DNA from: Butyrivibrio sp.
GTDB taxonomy: Bacteria > Bacillota > Clostridia > Lachnospirales > Lachnospiraceae
DNA length: 36,217 nucleotides
Assembly: GCA_024680925.1 (NCBI GenBank)
Contig: JAILBM010000257.1
Coordinates: 1 to 36,217, forward strand
Direction: 5' to 3'
Position 1 is the stretch's first letter. The number at the start of each line of letters is the position of its first letter. A program made the translations under genes and the position numbers. The notes below the pieces were generated by a model. That model was not told the DNA's origin, did not search any database, and was given only the letters and a program-made list of their open reading frames with translations. Positions 1-8,859 of this stretch are shown here, piece by piece.

Positions 1-3000
1 TGTTGCTGGAGCATTGACATCTACCTATACAGCTTCTCAGGGACTTCTCCTTATGATTCCAGATATCTATAAGGTAGCAGGTGAGAGACTGCCAGGCGTA
101 TTCAACGTTTCTGCACGTTGCGTTGCTACTCACGCACTTAATATCTTTGGCGATCACTCTGATGTATATGCTTGTCGTCAGACTGGTGCAGCTATGCTTT
201 GCGATTCAAGTGTACAGGAAGTTATGGACTTAACACCTGTTGCATATTGCGCAGCAATCGAAGGAAAGATTCCTTTCATCAATTTCTTTGATGGATTCCG
301 TACTTCTCATGAAATTCAGAAAATCGAGGTTTGGGATTATGCAGACCTTGAAGATATGGTTGATAAGGATGCAATTGATGAATTTAAGGCTAATGCATTA
401 AATCCAAATCATCCTCGTCAGATGGGCTCAGCTCAGAACCCTGATATTTTCTTCCAGACAAGAGAATCTTGTAACGTAGCTTATAATGATCTTCCTGCTA
501 TTGTTCAGAAGTATATGGACAAAGTAAATGCTAAGATCGGTACAGACTACAAGCTCTTCAATTACTACGGAGCACCTGATGCTGAAACAATCATCGTAGC
601 TATGGGTTCTGTAAACGATACAATTGAAGAGACAATTGATTATCTTACAGCTAAGGGACAGAAAGTTGGTGTAGTAAAGGTTAGACTTTACAGACCATTC
701 TCAACAGAAGCATTCGTAAGTGCTATCCCTGATACAGTTAAGAGAATCGAAGTTCTTGATAGAACAAAAGAGCCTGGTGCAACACATGAGCCTCTTGCTC
801 TTGATGTTATTGCAGCTCTTAAGGGAACAAAGTTTGAGACAACTCCAGTATTCTGTGGTCGTTATGGACTTGGTTCTAAAGATACAACTCCTAACCAGAT
901 CGTTGCTGTATTCAACAATGATACTAAGAAAGAGTTCACAATCGGTATCTTTGATGATGTTACTAACCTTTCACTTGATGCTGGTGCTCCTCTGGTTACA
1001 ACTCCTGAGGGAACAATCAACTGTAAGTTCTGGGGACTTGGTGCTGACGGTACTGTTGGTGCTAACAAGAACTCAATCAAGATTATCGGTGATAATACAG
1101 ACATGTACGCTCAGGCATACTTTGACTATGATTCAAAGAAGTCCGGTGGTGTTACAATGTCACACCTTAGATTTGGTAAGAAGCCAATCAAATCAACATA
1201 CCTGATTAAGACAGCTAACTTTGTAGCTTGCCATAATCCTTCATATATCCGTAAATTTAACATGGTTCAGGAAATCGTTGATGGTGGTACATTCCTCCTC
1301 AACTGCCCATGGTCTGTAGAAGAACTTGAGAAAGAGATTCCTGGACAGGTTAAAAAGTACATGTATGATCACAAGATCAAATTCTATATCATCAATGGTT
1401 CTAAGATTGGTGTAGAAGTTGGTATGGGACCTACACGTATCAATACAATCCTTCAGTCAGCATTCTTCAAGCTTGCTAAGATCATTCCTGAAGAAGAAGC
1501 TATCAAGTACATGAAGGATGCAGCTCAGAAGACATATGGTCGTAAGGGTGAAGACGTTGTTAAGAAGAACTGGGATGCTATTGATGCCGGTGCTGATCCT
1601 AAGAACGTTATCGAAGTTCAGATTCCTGAGTCATGGAAAGATGCACAGGATGAAGGCCTTGACTTCACAGTTGCAGAAGGAAAGAGAAAAGACGTTGTTG
1701 ACTTCGTTAACAACATTCAGGCAAAGGTTAACGCTCAGGAAGGTAACAACCTTAAGGTTTCAGAAGTTGCTCCATATACAGATGGTTCAACACCTTCAGG
1801 TGCTGCTGCATTCGAGAAGCGTGGTATTGCCGTAAATGTTCCTGTATGGAATGGTGAGAAGTGTGCACAGTGCGGACAGTGTTCATATGTATGTCCTCAT
1901 GCAGCAATTCGTACAGTAGCTCTTACAGCTGATGAAGCTGCTAAGGCTCCAGAAGGATTTGGTGCAGTTGACTTCAAGGGCATGGATGGATACAAGTTTG
2001 CAGTTGTTATTTCTGCTCTTGATTGTACAGGTTGCGGATCTTGTGCAAATGTATGTCCTACAAACAAGATTGCAGAGACACTTACAATGAAGCCTCTTGA
2101 GCCAAGTCTGTATGAGCAGAAGTACTTTGACTATGCAGTAACAACTCCTGTTAAGAAGGATGTTATTGAGAAGTTCAAAGAGACAACAGTTAAGGGATCA
2201 CAGTTCAAGCAGCCACTTCTTGAGTTCTCAGGCGCTTGCGCAGGATGTGGTGAGACTCCTTACATTAAGCTCGTTACTCAGCTCTTTGGTGACAGAATGT
2301 ACATTGCGAATGCTACAGGATGCTCATCAATTTGGGGTAACTCTTCACCATCAACACCATACACAGTTGATGAAAACGGACATGGTCCTGCATGGGATAA
2401 CTCATTGTTCGAAGACGCTGCTGAGTTTGGATACGGTATGTTCCTTGCACAGCGTGCAATCCGTGATGGATTAAAGACAAAGGTTGAAGCTATTGCTGAA
2501 AGCGGAAATGATGCTCAGAAGAGCGCAGCTCAGAAATGGCTTGATACATTCTCTAACGGTGCTGTAAACGGCACAGCTACAGATGAACTTGTTGCTTCAC
2601 TTGAAGGCGCAACATCTGCAGAAGCTAAGGATGTACTTAAGAATAAAGATTATCTTGCTAAGAAGTCACAGTGGATCATCGGTGGTGACGGATGGGCATT
2701 CGATATCGGTTTCGGTGGTCTTGACCACGTACTTGCTTCCGGCAAGGATATCAATGTATTCTGTCTGAACACAGAGGTTTACTCAAATACAGGCGGACAG
2801 GCTTCTAAGGCTACACCTACAGGTGCTGTTGCACAGTTTGCTGCAGGTGGTAAGGATATTAAGCAGAAGGATCTTGCTTCTATCGCAATGAGCTATGGCT
2901 ATGTATATGTAGCACAGATTGCTATGGGTGCTGATATGAATCAGACACTTAAGGCAATTGCAGAAGCTGAAGCATATCCGGGACCATCACTTATCATCGC

Positions 3001-3322
3001 TTATGCTCCATGTATCAACCATGGTCTTAAGGTTAAAGGTGGTATGGCTAAGGTTCAGGATGAAGAGAAGAAGGCTGTTCAGTCTGGTTACTGGAACCTC
3101 TTCAGATTCAATCCTGCTGCTGAGAAGAAGTTTACTCTTGATAGCAAGGCTCCTACAGCTGACTTCCAGGAATTCCTTGACGGAGAAGTTCGTTACCTGT
3201 CATTGAAGCTTAAGAATCCTGAGAGAGCTGCTAAGCTTAATGGTGAGGCTGCTCAGAATGCTAAGGAACATCTTGATTATCTGAATAAGCTGGTTACTCT
3301 GTACGATACAACACAGCAGTAA
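1..3322 (+). CDS. nifJ: Pyruvate:ferredoxin (flavodoxin) oxidoreductase, 5' truncated
   Basis: This enzyme oxidises pyruvate with CoA to acetyl-CoA and CO2 and reduces ferredoxin in the cytoplasm. The reading frame is open to the left edge (first full codon at base 2), so the start lies outside; 1106 residues are visible, against about 1170-1200 for the family. Visible in order: the pyrimidine-binding domain with GLLLMIP and TSHEIQKIE, the CoA/transketolase C-like region, two CxxCxxCxxxCP ferredoxin clusters (about 1860-1897 and 2024-2060), a CAGCGETPY cysteine motif near 2235-2260 for the proximal cluster, and the thiamine-diphosphate motif GDGWAFDIGFGGLDH near 2685-2730 with NTEVYSNTGGQ. 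It is intact to the stop and is followed directly by a strong terminator. Codon choice (cgt, ttc, aac, ctt) looks that of a highly expressed gene. Identification is secure. Confidence 0.97.
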   Translation, partial: VAGALTSTYTASQGLLLMIPDIYKVAGERLPGVFNVSARCVATHALNIFGDHSDVYACRQTGAAMLCDSSVQEVMDLTPVAYCAAIEGKIPFINFFDGFRTSHEIQKIEVWDYADLEDMVDKDAIDEFKANALNPNHPRQMGSAQNPDIFFQTRESCNVAYNDLPAIVQKYMDKVNAKIGTDYKLFNYYGAPDAETIIVAMGSVNDTIEETIDYLTAKGQKVGVVKVRLYRPFSTEAFVSAIPDTVKRIEVLDRTKEPGATHEPLALDVIAALKGTKFETTPVFCGRYGLGSKDTTPNQIVAVFNNDTKKEFTIGIFDDVTNLSLDAGAPLVTTPEGTINCKFWGLGADGTVGANKNSIKIIGDNTDMYAQAYFDYDSKKSGGVTMSHLRFGKKPIKSTYLIKTANFVACHNPSYIRKFNMVQEIVDGGTFLLNCPWSVEELEKEIPGQVKKYMYDHKIKFYIINGSKIGVEVGMGPTRINTILQSAFFKLAKIIPEEEAIKYMKDAAQKTYGRKGEDVVKKNWDAIDAGADPKNVIEVQIPESWKDAQDEGLDFTVAEGKRKDVVDFVNNIQAKVNAQEGNNLKVSEVAPYTDGSTPSGAAAFEKRGIAVNVPVWNGEKCAQCGQCSYVCPHAAIRTVALTADEAAKAPEGFGAVDFKGMDGYKFAVVISALDCTGCGSCANVCPTNKIAETLTMKPLEPSLYEQKYFDYAVTTPVKKDVIEKFKETTVKGSQFKQPLLEFSGACAGCGETPYIKLVTQLFGDRMYIANATGCSSIWGNSSPSTPYTVDENGHGPAWDNSLFEDAAEFGYGMFLAQRAIRDGLKTKVEAIAESGNDAQKSAAQKWLDTFSNGAVNGTATDELVASLEGATSAEAKDVLKNKDYLAKKSQWIIGGDGWAFDIGFGGLDHVLASGKDINVFCLNTEVYSNTGGQASKATPTGAVAQFAAGGKDIKQKDLASIAMSYGYVYVAQIAMGADMNQTLKAIAEAEAYPGPSLIIAYAPCINHGLKVKGGMAKVQDEEKKAVQSGYWNLFRFNPAAEKKFTLDSKAPTADFQEFLDGEVRYLSLKLKNPERAAKLNGEAAQNAKEHLDYLNKLVTLYDTTQQ

Positions 3323-3342
3323 TAAAAACTTAAATAAATTTA

Positions 3343-3370
3343 GGCGGTGCTTTTTGGCACCGCCTTTTTT
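3343..3370 (+). terminator. Rho-independent terminator of nifJ
   Basis: An 8-bp GC-rich stem (3343-3350 with 3357-3364, GGCGGTGC/GCACCGCC) with a 6-nt loop is followed by six T at 3365-3370, 20 bases after the nifJ stop. This is a textbook intrinsic terminator. Confidence 0.93.
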
Positions 3371-3388
3371 AAACCATTTTTATATAAT

Positions 3389-3409
3389 AAAAAAAGACGG
3401 AAGCCCGTC
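3389..3409 (-). terminator. Intrinsic terminator of mecA
   Basis: Stem GACGG/CCGTC (3396-3400 with 3405-3409) with an AAGC loop, flanked on the + strand by a run of seven A at 3389-3395, which reads as a U-tract on the minus strand. It lies only 3 bases past the mecA stop and is convergent with the nifJ terminator. Confidence 0.8.
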
Positions 3410-3412
3410 TTT

Positions 3413-4183
3413 TTAAATCTTTGCCAAAGTTTGAATGGCATTATCTTTAATTACTACTTTGTAGTGTTCATCTAAATAAGTTTCACCTGCGGCAGAACTA
3501 AAAACTTCACTACCATATTCTGATAATATTGTGCAGATTTTCTCATAAGATTCATTGTCCATAGAATCATGGTACAGTACAAGATAATAATCTCCCGAGG
3601 AAGAATCCTTGTACAAAGTATTACGAACATTGAACTTTTTGTTTACCACTCCTGCAAACATTGTAATTTCATGTAAAGAGTTAAATGCATACATGGCAAT
3701 AGATGATTCTGAATGTTCGTTATCTGTTTTTTTGTTTCCCTTTTTCTCTTTGACTTTCTTTGAATCTGATTGAAAAGCCGGATTACTGGCATTATCAAAG
3801 AATCCGGAAATGTCACCTTGCTGTAAACGTTTAAAGAGTCCCATAACGTCATCATCTGTAGATTCTTCACTGTCATCTTCAAGTTCATCTTCCACAGAAG
3901 GAGAAAAATTAGAAAATCTTGTATCTAATTCTTCCGGGTCTTCAACCTTAGTGATAATAAGAACAATACAGTCTGAGTTAATCGGAATAGCTTCTATCAT
4001 CAACGGAATATCATCCGCCTCAAAACCAAACTCTGAACTGGCTTGCTGCATCATTTCACGAAAAAGTTCTTTCGCTTTATCGGTGCCATAGGCAAGTTCG
4101 CTTACTTTGATTTCACGTTTTGCAAGGTCATCTCTGGTAAGGGTGCATCTTATCTGGTGGTCATTGACTTTTTCTATCTTCAT
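3413..4183 (-). CDS. mecA: ClpC adaptor protein MecA
   Basis: 256 residues. Members of the MecA/YpbH/NegA family bind substrate proteins and present them to the ClpC(P) unfoldase-protease. The N-terminal half (about residues 1-80) has the family pattern, with MKIEKVNDHQIRCTLTRDDL and a FREMMQQASSEFGFE stretch. A highly charged linker follows (acidic ELEDDSEESTDDD, then a Lys-rich KKVKEKKGNKK segment). The C-terminal domain (about 160-256) starts at IAMYAFNSLHEITMFA and is the expected ClpC-binding fold. It is longer than the B. subtilis protein (218 residues), the surplus being in the linker. The ATG at 4183 is preceded on the minus strand by the strong ribosome site AGGGAGGTAGG. It stands alone, with its own promoter and terminator. 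Substrates in this organism cannot be inferred. Confidence 0.9.
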   Translation of the reverse strand: MKIEKVNDHQIRCTLTRDDLAKREIKVSELAYGTDKAKELFREMMQQASSEFGFEADDIPLMIEAIPINSDCIVLIITKVEDPEELDTRFSNFSPSVEDELEDDSEESTDDDVMGLFKRLQQGDISGFFDNASNPAFQSDSKKVKEKKGNKKTDNEHSESSIAMYAFNSLHEITMFAGVVNKKFNVRNTLYKDSSSGDYYLVLYHDSMDNESYEKICTILSEYGSEVFSSAAGETYLDEHYKVVIKDNAIQTLAKI

Positions 4184-4226
4184 AAGGACCTACCTCCCTA
4201 ACCTATATTTTTTGAATTTATTTTGA

Positions 4227-4255
4227 ATACTAAATTATCAAAGCCAATCTGTCAA
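4227..4255 (-). promoter_or_regulatory. Sigma-A-type promoter of mecA
   Basis: On the minus strand TTGACA (4255-4250) and TAGTAT (4232-4227) are separated by 17 bases, 44 bases upstream of the mecA ATG. Confidence 0.6.
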
Positions 4256-4343
4256 TAGATGTATCGGTAAAGATTATCAAAATTAATAGTAATTTAAGAT
4301 AAAAGCTTTTATTAACTTCATGAAAAAAATAATAAAAAAGTAC

Positions 4344-4372
4344 TTGCAAAAAAATAATATGTAATATATACT
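4344..4372 (+). promoter_or_regulatory. Sigma-A-type promoter of the candidate structured RNA
   Basis: TTGCAA (4344-4349), a 17-base spacer and TATACT (4367-4372). The expected start at about 4379-4381 coincides with the 5' base of the long closing stem of the candidate RNA. No protein-coding start follows at a sensible distance. Confidence 0.65.
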
Positions 4373-4380
4373 ATCAACTC

Positions 4381-4617
4381 GTGAGATGCCGAAATCAGAT
4401 TATGTATCTGAAAGGAGGCATGTTGGTTTTATATTGCATTATATATTTTAATTATTTTTCGTAAAGTCTTTACGGAAAGTCTTACAGGAAAATACGTGTT
4501 TCACGAAGTCTTCCTATACATCCCAAAATTAAAATTAAACTTGCATCAAACAACAAATACAAGTAAAAAAAGCATTTAACATTTTAGTAATTATATAAGA
4601 TACCATTTTGGCATCTC
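4381..4617 (+). ncRNA. Candidate stand-alone structured RNA (6S-like shape), not assigned to a family
   Basis: About 237 nt between a strong promoter and no gene. The two ends pair: GAGATGCCGAAAT (4383-4395) with ATTTTGGCATCTC (4605-4617), 13 bp with one G-U. Further pairings by eye: GTATCT 4404-4409 with AGATAC 4598-4603; ATGTTGG 4420-4426 with 4576-4582 (two G-U); ATTTTAATT 4445-4453 with 4527-4535; local hairpins at 4460-4474, 4486-4515 (AGGAA/TTCCT around CGTG/CACG) and 4539-4564. A local hairpin TCAGAT/ATCTGA (4395-4411) competes with the 4404-4409 pairing. Long closing stem beginning at the transcription start plus a rod with internal loops resembles 6S RNA, but I see no decisive 6S signature and no U-run after the 3' end. 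Alternatives: another regulatory RNA, or chance pairing in AT-rich DNA. Confidence 0.42.
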
Positions 4618-4783
4618 AAATTCTATTACTAATATTATACACTAAAAGAAGAATTTATCACGTAAACATCCTTCTGGAATATGCTATTTATAATAATCAG
4701 TTAACGAACAGTAGAGGATCCCGCCTTGTAAGTTTTAATTATCTCATTATAAAAGCATTATAGTGAAAATATGGTAAAGAAAT

Positions 4784-4848
4784 TAAGGCTCCAAGCCTTA
4801 TATTACAGGCAGCCTTGGGCGTTCAATAATGCTCGCCCGGTAGGCTGC
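4784..4848 (+). other. Two consecutive hairpins upstream of the GH18 gene
   Basis: TAAGGCT-CCA-AGCCTTA (4784-4800) is followed by a larger hairpin: GCAGCC 4809-4814 with GGCTGC 4843-4848 and, inside, GGGCG 4817-4821 with CGCCC 4834-4838. They sit just ahead of the -10 element of the next gene; only TTTAT follows, so a terminator is possible but weak. The stretch 4618-4783 is AT-rich and I see nothing definite in it except a poor promoter-like pair near 4728-4755. Confidence 0.5.
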
Positions 4849-4852
4849 TTTA

Positions 4853-4861
4853 TGATATAAT
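4853..4861 (+). promoter_or_regulatory. Extended -10 promoter of the GH18 gene
   Basis: TGATATAAT is an exact extended -10 element (TG-N-TATAAT). No recognisable -35 lies 17 bases upstream because that position is inside the preceding hairpin. The expected start near 4867 leaves a leader of roughly 20 bases including AGGAG at about 4875-4879. Confidence 0.6.
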
Positions 4862-4889
4862 ATAGGGCGACTGAGAGGAGCTGGAATTT

Positions 4890-6593
4890 ATGAAAAAGAA
4901 AGTATTACCGGTAATAATTATTATCGCACTTATAATTATAATAGGAGCTGTTACAGTAGCTCCACAGATTTATGAAAAAATCTCTTATGGTACGGAATGG
5001 GCAGATCTGGAGAGCTATTTCGGAGTAAATGGAGATTCAGATGTACCTATTGTTTTACAAAATGAACTTATTGAAGAACATGCAAAACTTTTAGACGGTT
5101 TTTACTACCTGGACTTTTCATCGGTTCAGAAATATTTAAATGACAGATTTTATTATGGAAAAGAAGATGGAATATTAGTATATACAACACCTACTTCTAT
5201 AATCACTGCATCGGTGGGAAGTAATGAATGGAATGCAACTGATGGCAATTCTGGAAGTGAAGAATATCAAATATCCAGATATGAAGATGATACATTATAT
5301 GTAGCATTGGAGTATGTAAAGAAATATACTAATTTTGAATATCATGGATTTACAGATCCTAATCATCTCCAGCTTACAACTAAGTGGGAGGAGCAGACTG
5401 CTGCTACTATTAAGAAAGACACAATGCTTAGACTTCGCGGCGGTGTTAAAAGTGAAATCCTTGAAGAATTAACATCAGGTGATGAAGTGATAATTCTTGA
5501 ACAAATGGAAACCTGGACTAAGGTAAAAACAGCTTCTTCTTTTATTGGATATGTTGAAAACAAGAGACTTTCCGAAAGTTATCAGATAACACCTGAAGCT
5601 GTTACTGATTATACAGAGCCGGAGTATACTTCTATTTCAAAAGATTATACGATAAATATGGGCTTTCATGGAGTAGGTGGATTGTCGGGAAATGATACAT
5701 TGGAAAGCCTGGTATCATCAGCAACAAGTCTTAATACCGTTTCTCCTACCTGGTTTACTATCTCGGATAATGATGGAAACATAATAAGTTATGCTTCTGA
5801 GAGCTATGTTACAAAAGCTCATAATCTGGGACTGGAGGTATGGGCTCTGGTAGATAATTTCACATCTCCTCAGGAAATAGATACGGGAGAGGTATTATCA
5901 CATGCAGCTTCTAGAGCAACACTTATAAGTAATCTTATAAATCAGGCTGTAACATATAATCTCGATGGAATTAATGTTGATTTTGAGCTTGTGGCATCAG
6001 AAAACGGCCAGGATTTTGTAGAGTTTATAAGAGAATTATCCATAGCCTGCAGAGCACAGCAAATTGTTCTTTCTATAGATAATTATGTTCCTATGAATTT
6101 TAATGATTATTATGATATAGAAGAACAGGGCATAGTTGCTGATTATGTTGTGATCATGGGTTATGATGAGCACTATGCAGGAAGCGAAGAAGCAGGTTCT
6201 GTTGCATCTATTTCTTATGTTCAAAACGGAATAGCAGATACGGTAGCAGAAGTTGATCCTTCTAAGGTAATAAATGCAATTCCTTTTTATACAAGAATAT
6301 GGACTACATCCGGAGGTAGTGTTTCAAGTGAAGCAGTGTCAATGGAGATTGCCAATAACTGGGTAGCAAACCATAATGTGGAGCTTGTATGGAATGAGGA
6401 TGCAGGACAGTATTATGGCGAATATACAGATGATAGTGGCGCTCTTTATCAGGTATGGATGGAGGATGCTGAATCAATAACAACAAAGCTTAGTGTAATG
6501 TCCACTTATAATATTGCAGGTGTAGCTGAATGGAAACTCGGTTTTGAAACCGTTGATATTTGGGATGTTATAGCCAATTATGTTAATAAATAA
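4890..6593 (+). CDS. Membrane-anchored SH3 / glycoside hydrolase family 18 protein
   Basis: 567 residues. An N-terminal hydrophobic segment (about residues 5-27, rich in Ile) acts as an uncleaved anchor or signal peptide. Residues of roughly 50-165 resemble the stalk domain seen in clostridial surface proteins. A bacterial SH3-like domain (about 171-230) follows, then a GH18 TIM barrel (about 250-560). The GH18 active-site signature is LDGINVDFE at 358-366, with the catalytic Glu at 366; the MGYDEHYAGS and AEWKLGFE stretches fit the later strands of the YaaH/spore-peptidoglycan hydrolase branch. It is therefore expected to act outside the membrane on peptidoglycan or another N-acetylglucosamine polymer; the substrate cannot be told from sequence. 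It precedes tsaC by 12 bases, probably in one transcript. Start: ATG with AGGAG nine bases upstream. Confidence 0.85.
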   Translation: MKKKVLPVIIIIALIIIIGAVTVAPQIYEKISYGTEWADLESYFGVNGDSDVPIVLQNELIEEHAKLLDGFYYLDFSSVQKYLNDRFYYGKEDGILVYTTPTSIITASVGSNEWNATDGNSGSEEYQISRYEDDTLYVALEYVKKYTNFEYHGFTDPNHLQLTTKWEEQTAATIKKDTMLRLRGGVKSEILEELTSGDEVIILEQMETWTKVKTASSFIGYVENKRLSESYQITPEAVTDYTEPEYTSISKDYTINMGFHGVGGLSGNDTLESLVSSATSLNTVSPTWFTISDNDGNIISYASESYVTKAHNLGLEVWALVDNFTSPQEIDTGEVLSHAASRATLISNLINQAVTYNLDGINVDFELVASENGQDFVEFIRELSIACRAQQIVLSIDNYVPMNFNDYYDIEEQGIVADYVVIMGYDEHYAGSEEAGSVASISYVQNGIADTVAEVDPSKVINAIPFYTRIWTTSGGSVSSEAVSMEIANNWVANHNVELVWNEDAGQYYGEYTDDSGALYQVWMEDAESITTKLSVMSTYNIAGVAEWKLGFETVDIWDVIANYVNK

Positions 6594-6605
6594 GAAGTAA
6601 GGAAA

Positions 6606-7664
6606 ATGAAGACAGAATTATTTAAAATCGAAGAAAACAATATTGATGCATCTGCTATGGAAATAATAAAAAGAGCAGGTCAGATCATGAAGGATGGAGG
6701 CTTGGTGGCATTTCCTACTGAAACTGTTTACGGACTTGGAGGAGATGCTCTTAATCCCGAATCTTCAAAGAAAATATATGCAGCAAAAGGAAGACCATCG
6801 GATAATCCTTTAATTGTTCATGTTTGTTGTATGGAAGATGTGGAAAAAATAGTAAAGAGTGTGCCGGAAGCAGCTTATAAGCTTGCTGATGCTTTTTGGC
6901 CAGGTCCCCTTACTATGATAATGAATAAATCCGAACTGGTACCGATGGAAACAACTGGAGGGCTTGAAACTGTAGCTATCAGAATGCCAAGTAATAAGAT
7001 AGCTGCAGAGCTTATTAGAGCAGAAGGCGGATATATTGCTGCACCCAGTGCAAATATATCGGGAAGACCAAGTCCGACAATAGCCAGATATTGTGTTGAA
7101 GATTTGGATGGAAGAATAGAAATGATAATTGACGGTGGACAGGTTGGTATAGGTCTTGAGTCAACAATTGTTGACCTTACCGTCGATGTTCCTATGATTT
7201 TAAGACCGGGATATGTTACCTACGATATGTTAAAAGAAGTACTTGGAGAAGTGTCAATTGATAAGACAATTATTGATGCAAATTCTAAGTTAAAGCCTAA
7301 AGCGCCTGGAATGAAGTACCGCCATTATGCTCCAAAGGGAGAACTTACTATCGTTGAAGGAAATCAGAACAGTGTAGTTGATTACATTAATACAGAAGCT
7401 CAAAAATATAGAGAGCAGGGACATAAGGTAGGAATAATCGGAACTGATGATACCTGCAGATTGTATCAGGGTGATGCAGTAAAAAGCGCCGGTACAAGAG
7501 ATGATGAAGCAACTATTGCCAAGGAACTGTTTAAGATATTAAGGGAATTTGATGATGAGGGAATGGATATCATGTTCTCTGAATCCTTTGATGAAAGCGG
7601 AATTGGACAGGCTATTATGAACAGGCTACTAAAAGCTGCCGGACATCACGTGGTTCATGTTTAA
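6606..7664 (+). CDS. tsaC: L-threonylcarbamoyladenylate synthase, Sua5 type
   Basis: 352 residues. It makes threonylcarbamoyl-AMP from threonine, bicarbonate and ATP, the first step of the t6A37 modification of ANN-decoding tRNAs. The YrdC domain (about residues 10-205) shows GGLVAFPTETVYGLGGDA, the KGRPSDNPLIVH basic motif, WPGPLTMI and APSANISGRPSPT. A linker with PGMKYRHYAPKGEL leads into the C-terminal Sua5 domain (about 240-352), so this is the long Sua5 form rather than the short TsaC form. GTAAGGA lies just before the ATG. Its neighbours rpiB, upp and dCMP deaminase reproduce the Firmicutes ywlC-rpiB-upp cluster, but the arginine phosphatase gene ywlE usually found between tsaC and rpiB is absent. 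Confidence 0.93.
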   Translation: MKTELFKIEENNIDASAMEIIKRAGQIMKDGGLVAFPTETVYGLGGDALNPESSKKIYAAKGRPSDNPLIVHVCCMEDVEKIVKSVPEAAYKLADAFWPGPLTMIMNKSELVPMETTGGLETVAIRMPSNKIAAELIRAEGGYIAAPSANISGRPSPTIARYCVEDLDGRIEMIIDGGQVGIGLESTIVDLTVDVPMILRPGYVTYDMLKEVLGEVSIDKTIIDANSKLKPKAPGMKYRHYAPKGELTIVEGNQNSVVDYINTEAQKYREQGHKVGIIGTDDTCRLYQGDAVKSAGTRDDEATIAKELFKILREFDDEGMDIMFSESFDESGIGQAIMNRLLKAAGHHVVHV

Positions 7665-7772
7665 TAGTATAAAGAAATTTTGCAAAATCATAAAAAATTT
7701 GAATAATGCAATTATTTTAAGCGAAAATGCGTTAAAATATATAAAGAAAAATCTAATAGGAGGAGCAGTACA

Positions 7773-8210
7773 ATGATAGCAATTGGAAGCGATCATGGTG
7801 GATATGATTTAAAACAGGCCATCATGAAACATCTGGATGAGAGGGGTCTTGAGTATAAAGACTTTGGAACTTACAGTAAAGATTCATGTGATTATCCTAT
7901 ATTTGGAGAAGCTGCTGCAAAAGCTGTAAGTAGCGGGGAATGCGACAGAGGAATTGTTATATGTACAACCGGTATTGGAATTAGTATAGTTGCCAATAAA
8001 GTAAAAGGTGTAAGATGTGCTCTTTGCTCTGATACTTTATCTGCTCGAATGACAAGAGAACATAATGATGCCAATATGCTTGCTCTTGGCGGTGGAATGG
8101 TAGGAGAAAATCTTGCTATTGATATATTAGATACATTTTTGGATACTAAATTTTCAGAGCTTGAAAAACATAGTAGAAGAATTGGTCTTATAACTAAAAT
8201 GGAGGAATAA
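7773..8210 (+). CDS. rpiB: Ribose-5-phosphate isomerase B
   Basis: 145 residues, the family's normal length. It interconverts ribose-5-phosphate and ribulose-5-phosphate in the pentose phosphate pathway, supplying ribose for PRPP. Visible: [10 protein letters not shown] at 5-14 with the phosphate-binding region, catalytic Cys64 in ICTTGIGIS (many homologues have CGTGIG, here the Gly is Thr), [12 protein letters not shown], and [12 protein letters not shown] with His97 and Asn98. Some RpiB/LacAB relatives use allose- or galactose-6-phosphate; the gene context with upp favours ribose. A strong ribosome site AGGAGGAG precedes the ATG. The 108-base gap after tsaC is AT-rich and I could not fix a promoter in it. 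Translationally linked to upp, whose ATG follows one base after the stop. Confidence 0.92.
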   Translation: MIAIGSDHGGYDLKQAIMKHLDERGLEYKDFGTYSKDSCDYPIFGEAAAKAVSSGECDRGIVICTTGIGISIVANKVKGVRCALCSDTLSARMTREHNDANMLALGGGMVGENLAIDILDTFLDTKFSELEKHSRRIGLITKMEE

Positions 8211-8211
8211 A

Positions 8212-8841
8212 ATGAGTAAAGTAGTAATTATGGATCATCCGCTGATTCAGCATAAGATTGGTTTTATTAGAAGATGCGATACAGGTACAAAGGACTTTAG
8301 AGATACCATAAGCGAAATTGCAACTCTTATTTGTTATGAAGCTACAAGAGAATTACAGCTTCAGGATGTTGAAATAGAAACACCTATTTGTAAAACGACG
8401 GTTAAAGAATTAAAGGGTCGTAAACTTTGTGTAGTACCTATTTTAAGAGCAGGACTTGGAATGGTGGATGGAATGCTTACTCTTATTCCTGCAGCTAAAG
8501 TAGGACATATCGGGCTTTACAGAGATCCTGAAACACTTAAGCCTGTAGAATATTATTGCAAGCTTCCTGAGGATTGCAGTGAAAGAGAGATATTTGTTGT
8601 GGATCCTATGCTTGCAACAGGTGGATCATCTGCAGCAGCAGTTACTCTTCTTAAAGAAAAAGGATGTAAACATATTCATTTCCTTTGTATTATAGCTGCA
8701 CCAGAAGGAATTAAAGCATTCCAGGAGGCGCATCCTGATGTTGACTTATATATTGGTTCAGTAGATGAAAAGCTCAACGATCATGGATATATTGTTCCGG
8801 GACTTGGGGATGCAGGAGACAGAATATTCGGAACTAAGTGA
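8212..8841 (+). CDS. upp: Uracil phosphoribosyltransferase
   Basis: 209 residues, the standard length. It salvages uracil with PRPP to UMP. The PRPP-binding motif [15 protein letters not shown] is at residues 129-143 (Asp131); [13 protein letters not shown] at 76-88 and the C-terminal PGLGDAGDR uracil-binding loop are typical. The ATG is one base after the rpiB stop and its ribosome site (GGAGGAATAA) lies in the last codons of rpiB, indicating translational coupling. Confidence 0.96.
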   Translation: MSKVVIMDHPLIQHKIGFIRRCDTGTKDFRDTISEIATLICYEATRELQLQDVEIETPICKTTVKELKGRKLCVVPILRAGLGMVDGMLTLIPAAKVGHIGLYRDPETLKPVEYYCKLPEDCSEREIFVVDPMLATGGSSAAAVTLLKEKGCKHIHFLCIIAAPEGIKAFQEAHPDVDLYIGSVDEKLNDHGYIVPGLGDAGDRIFGTK

Positions 8842-8859
8842 TTTATCTTGGAGGTGATC

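Noticed and set aside
4411-4464. Leader peptide of 14 residues after AAAGGAGG inside the candidate RNA
   Set aside because: Only one base lies between the Shine-Dalgarno match and the ATG, no regulated gene follows, and the stretch is better explained by base pairing.
4184-4889. A cis-acting riboswitch (c-di-GMP, T-box or similar) ahead of the GH18 gene
   Set aside because: None of the conserved signatures I know is present, and about 270 bases separate the folded RNA from the gene, which has its own promoter.
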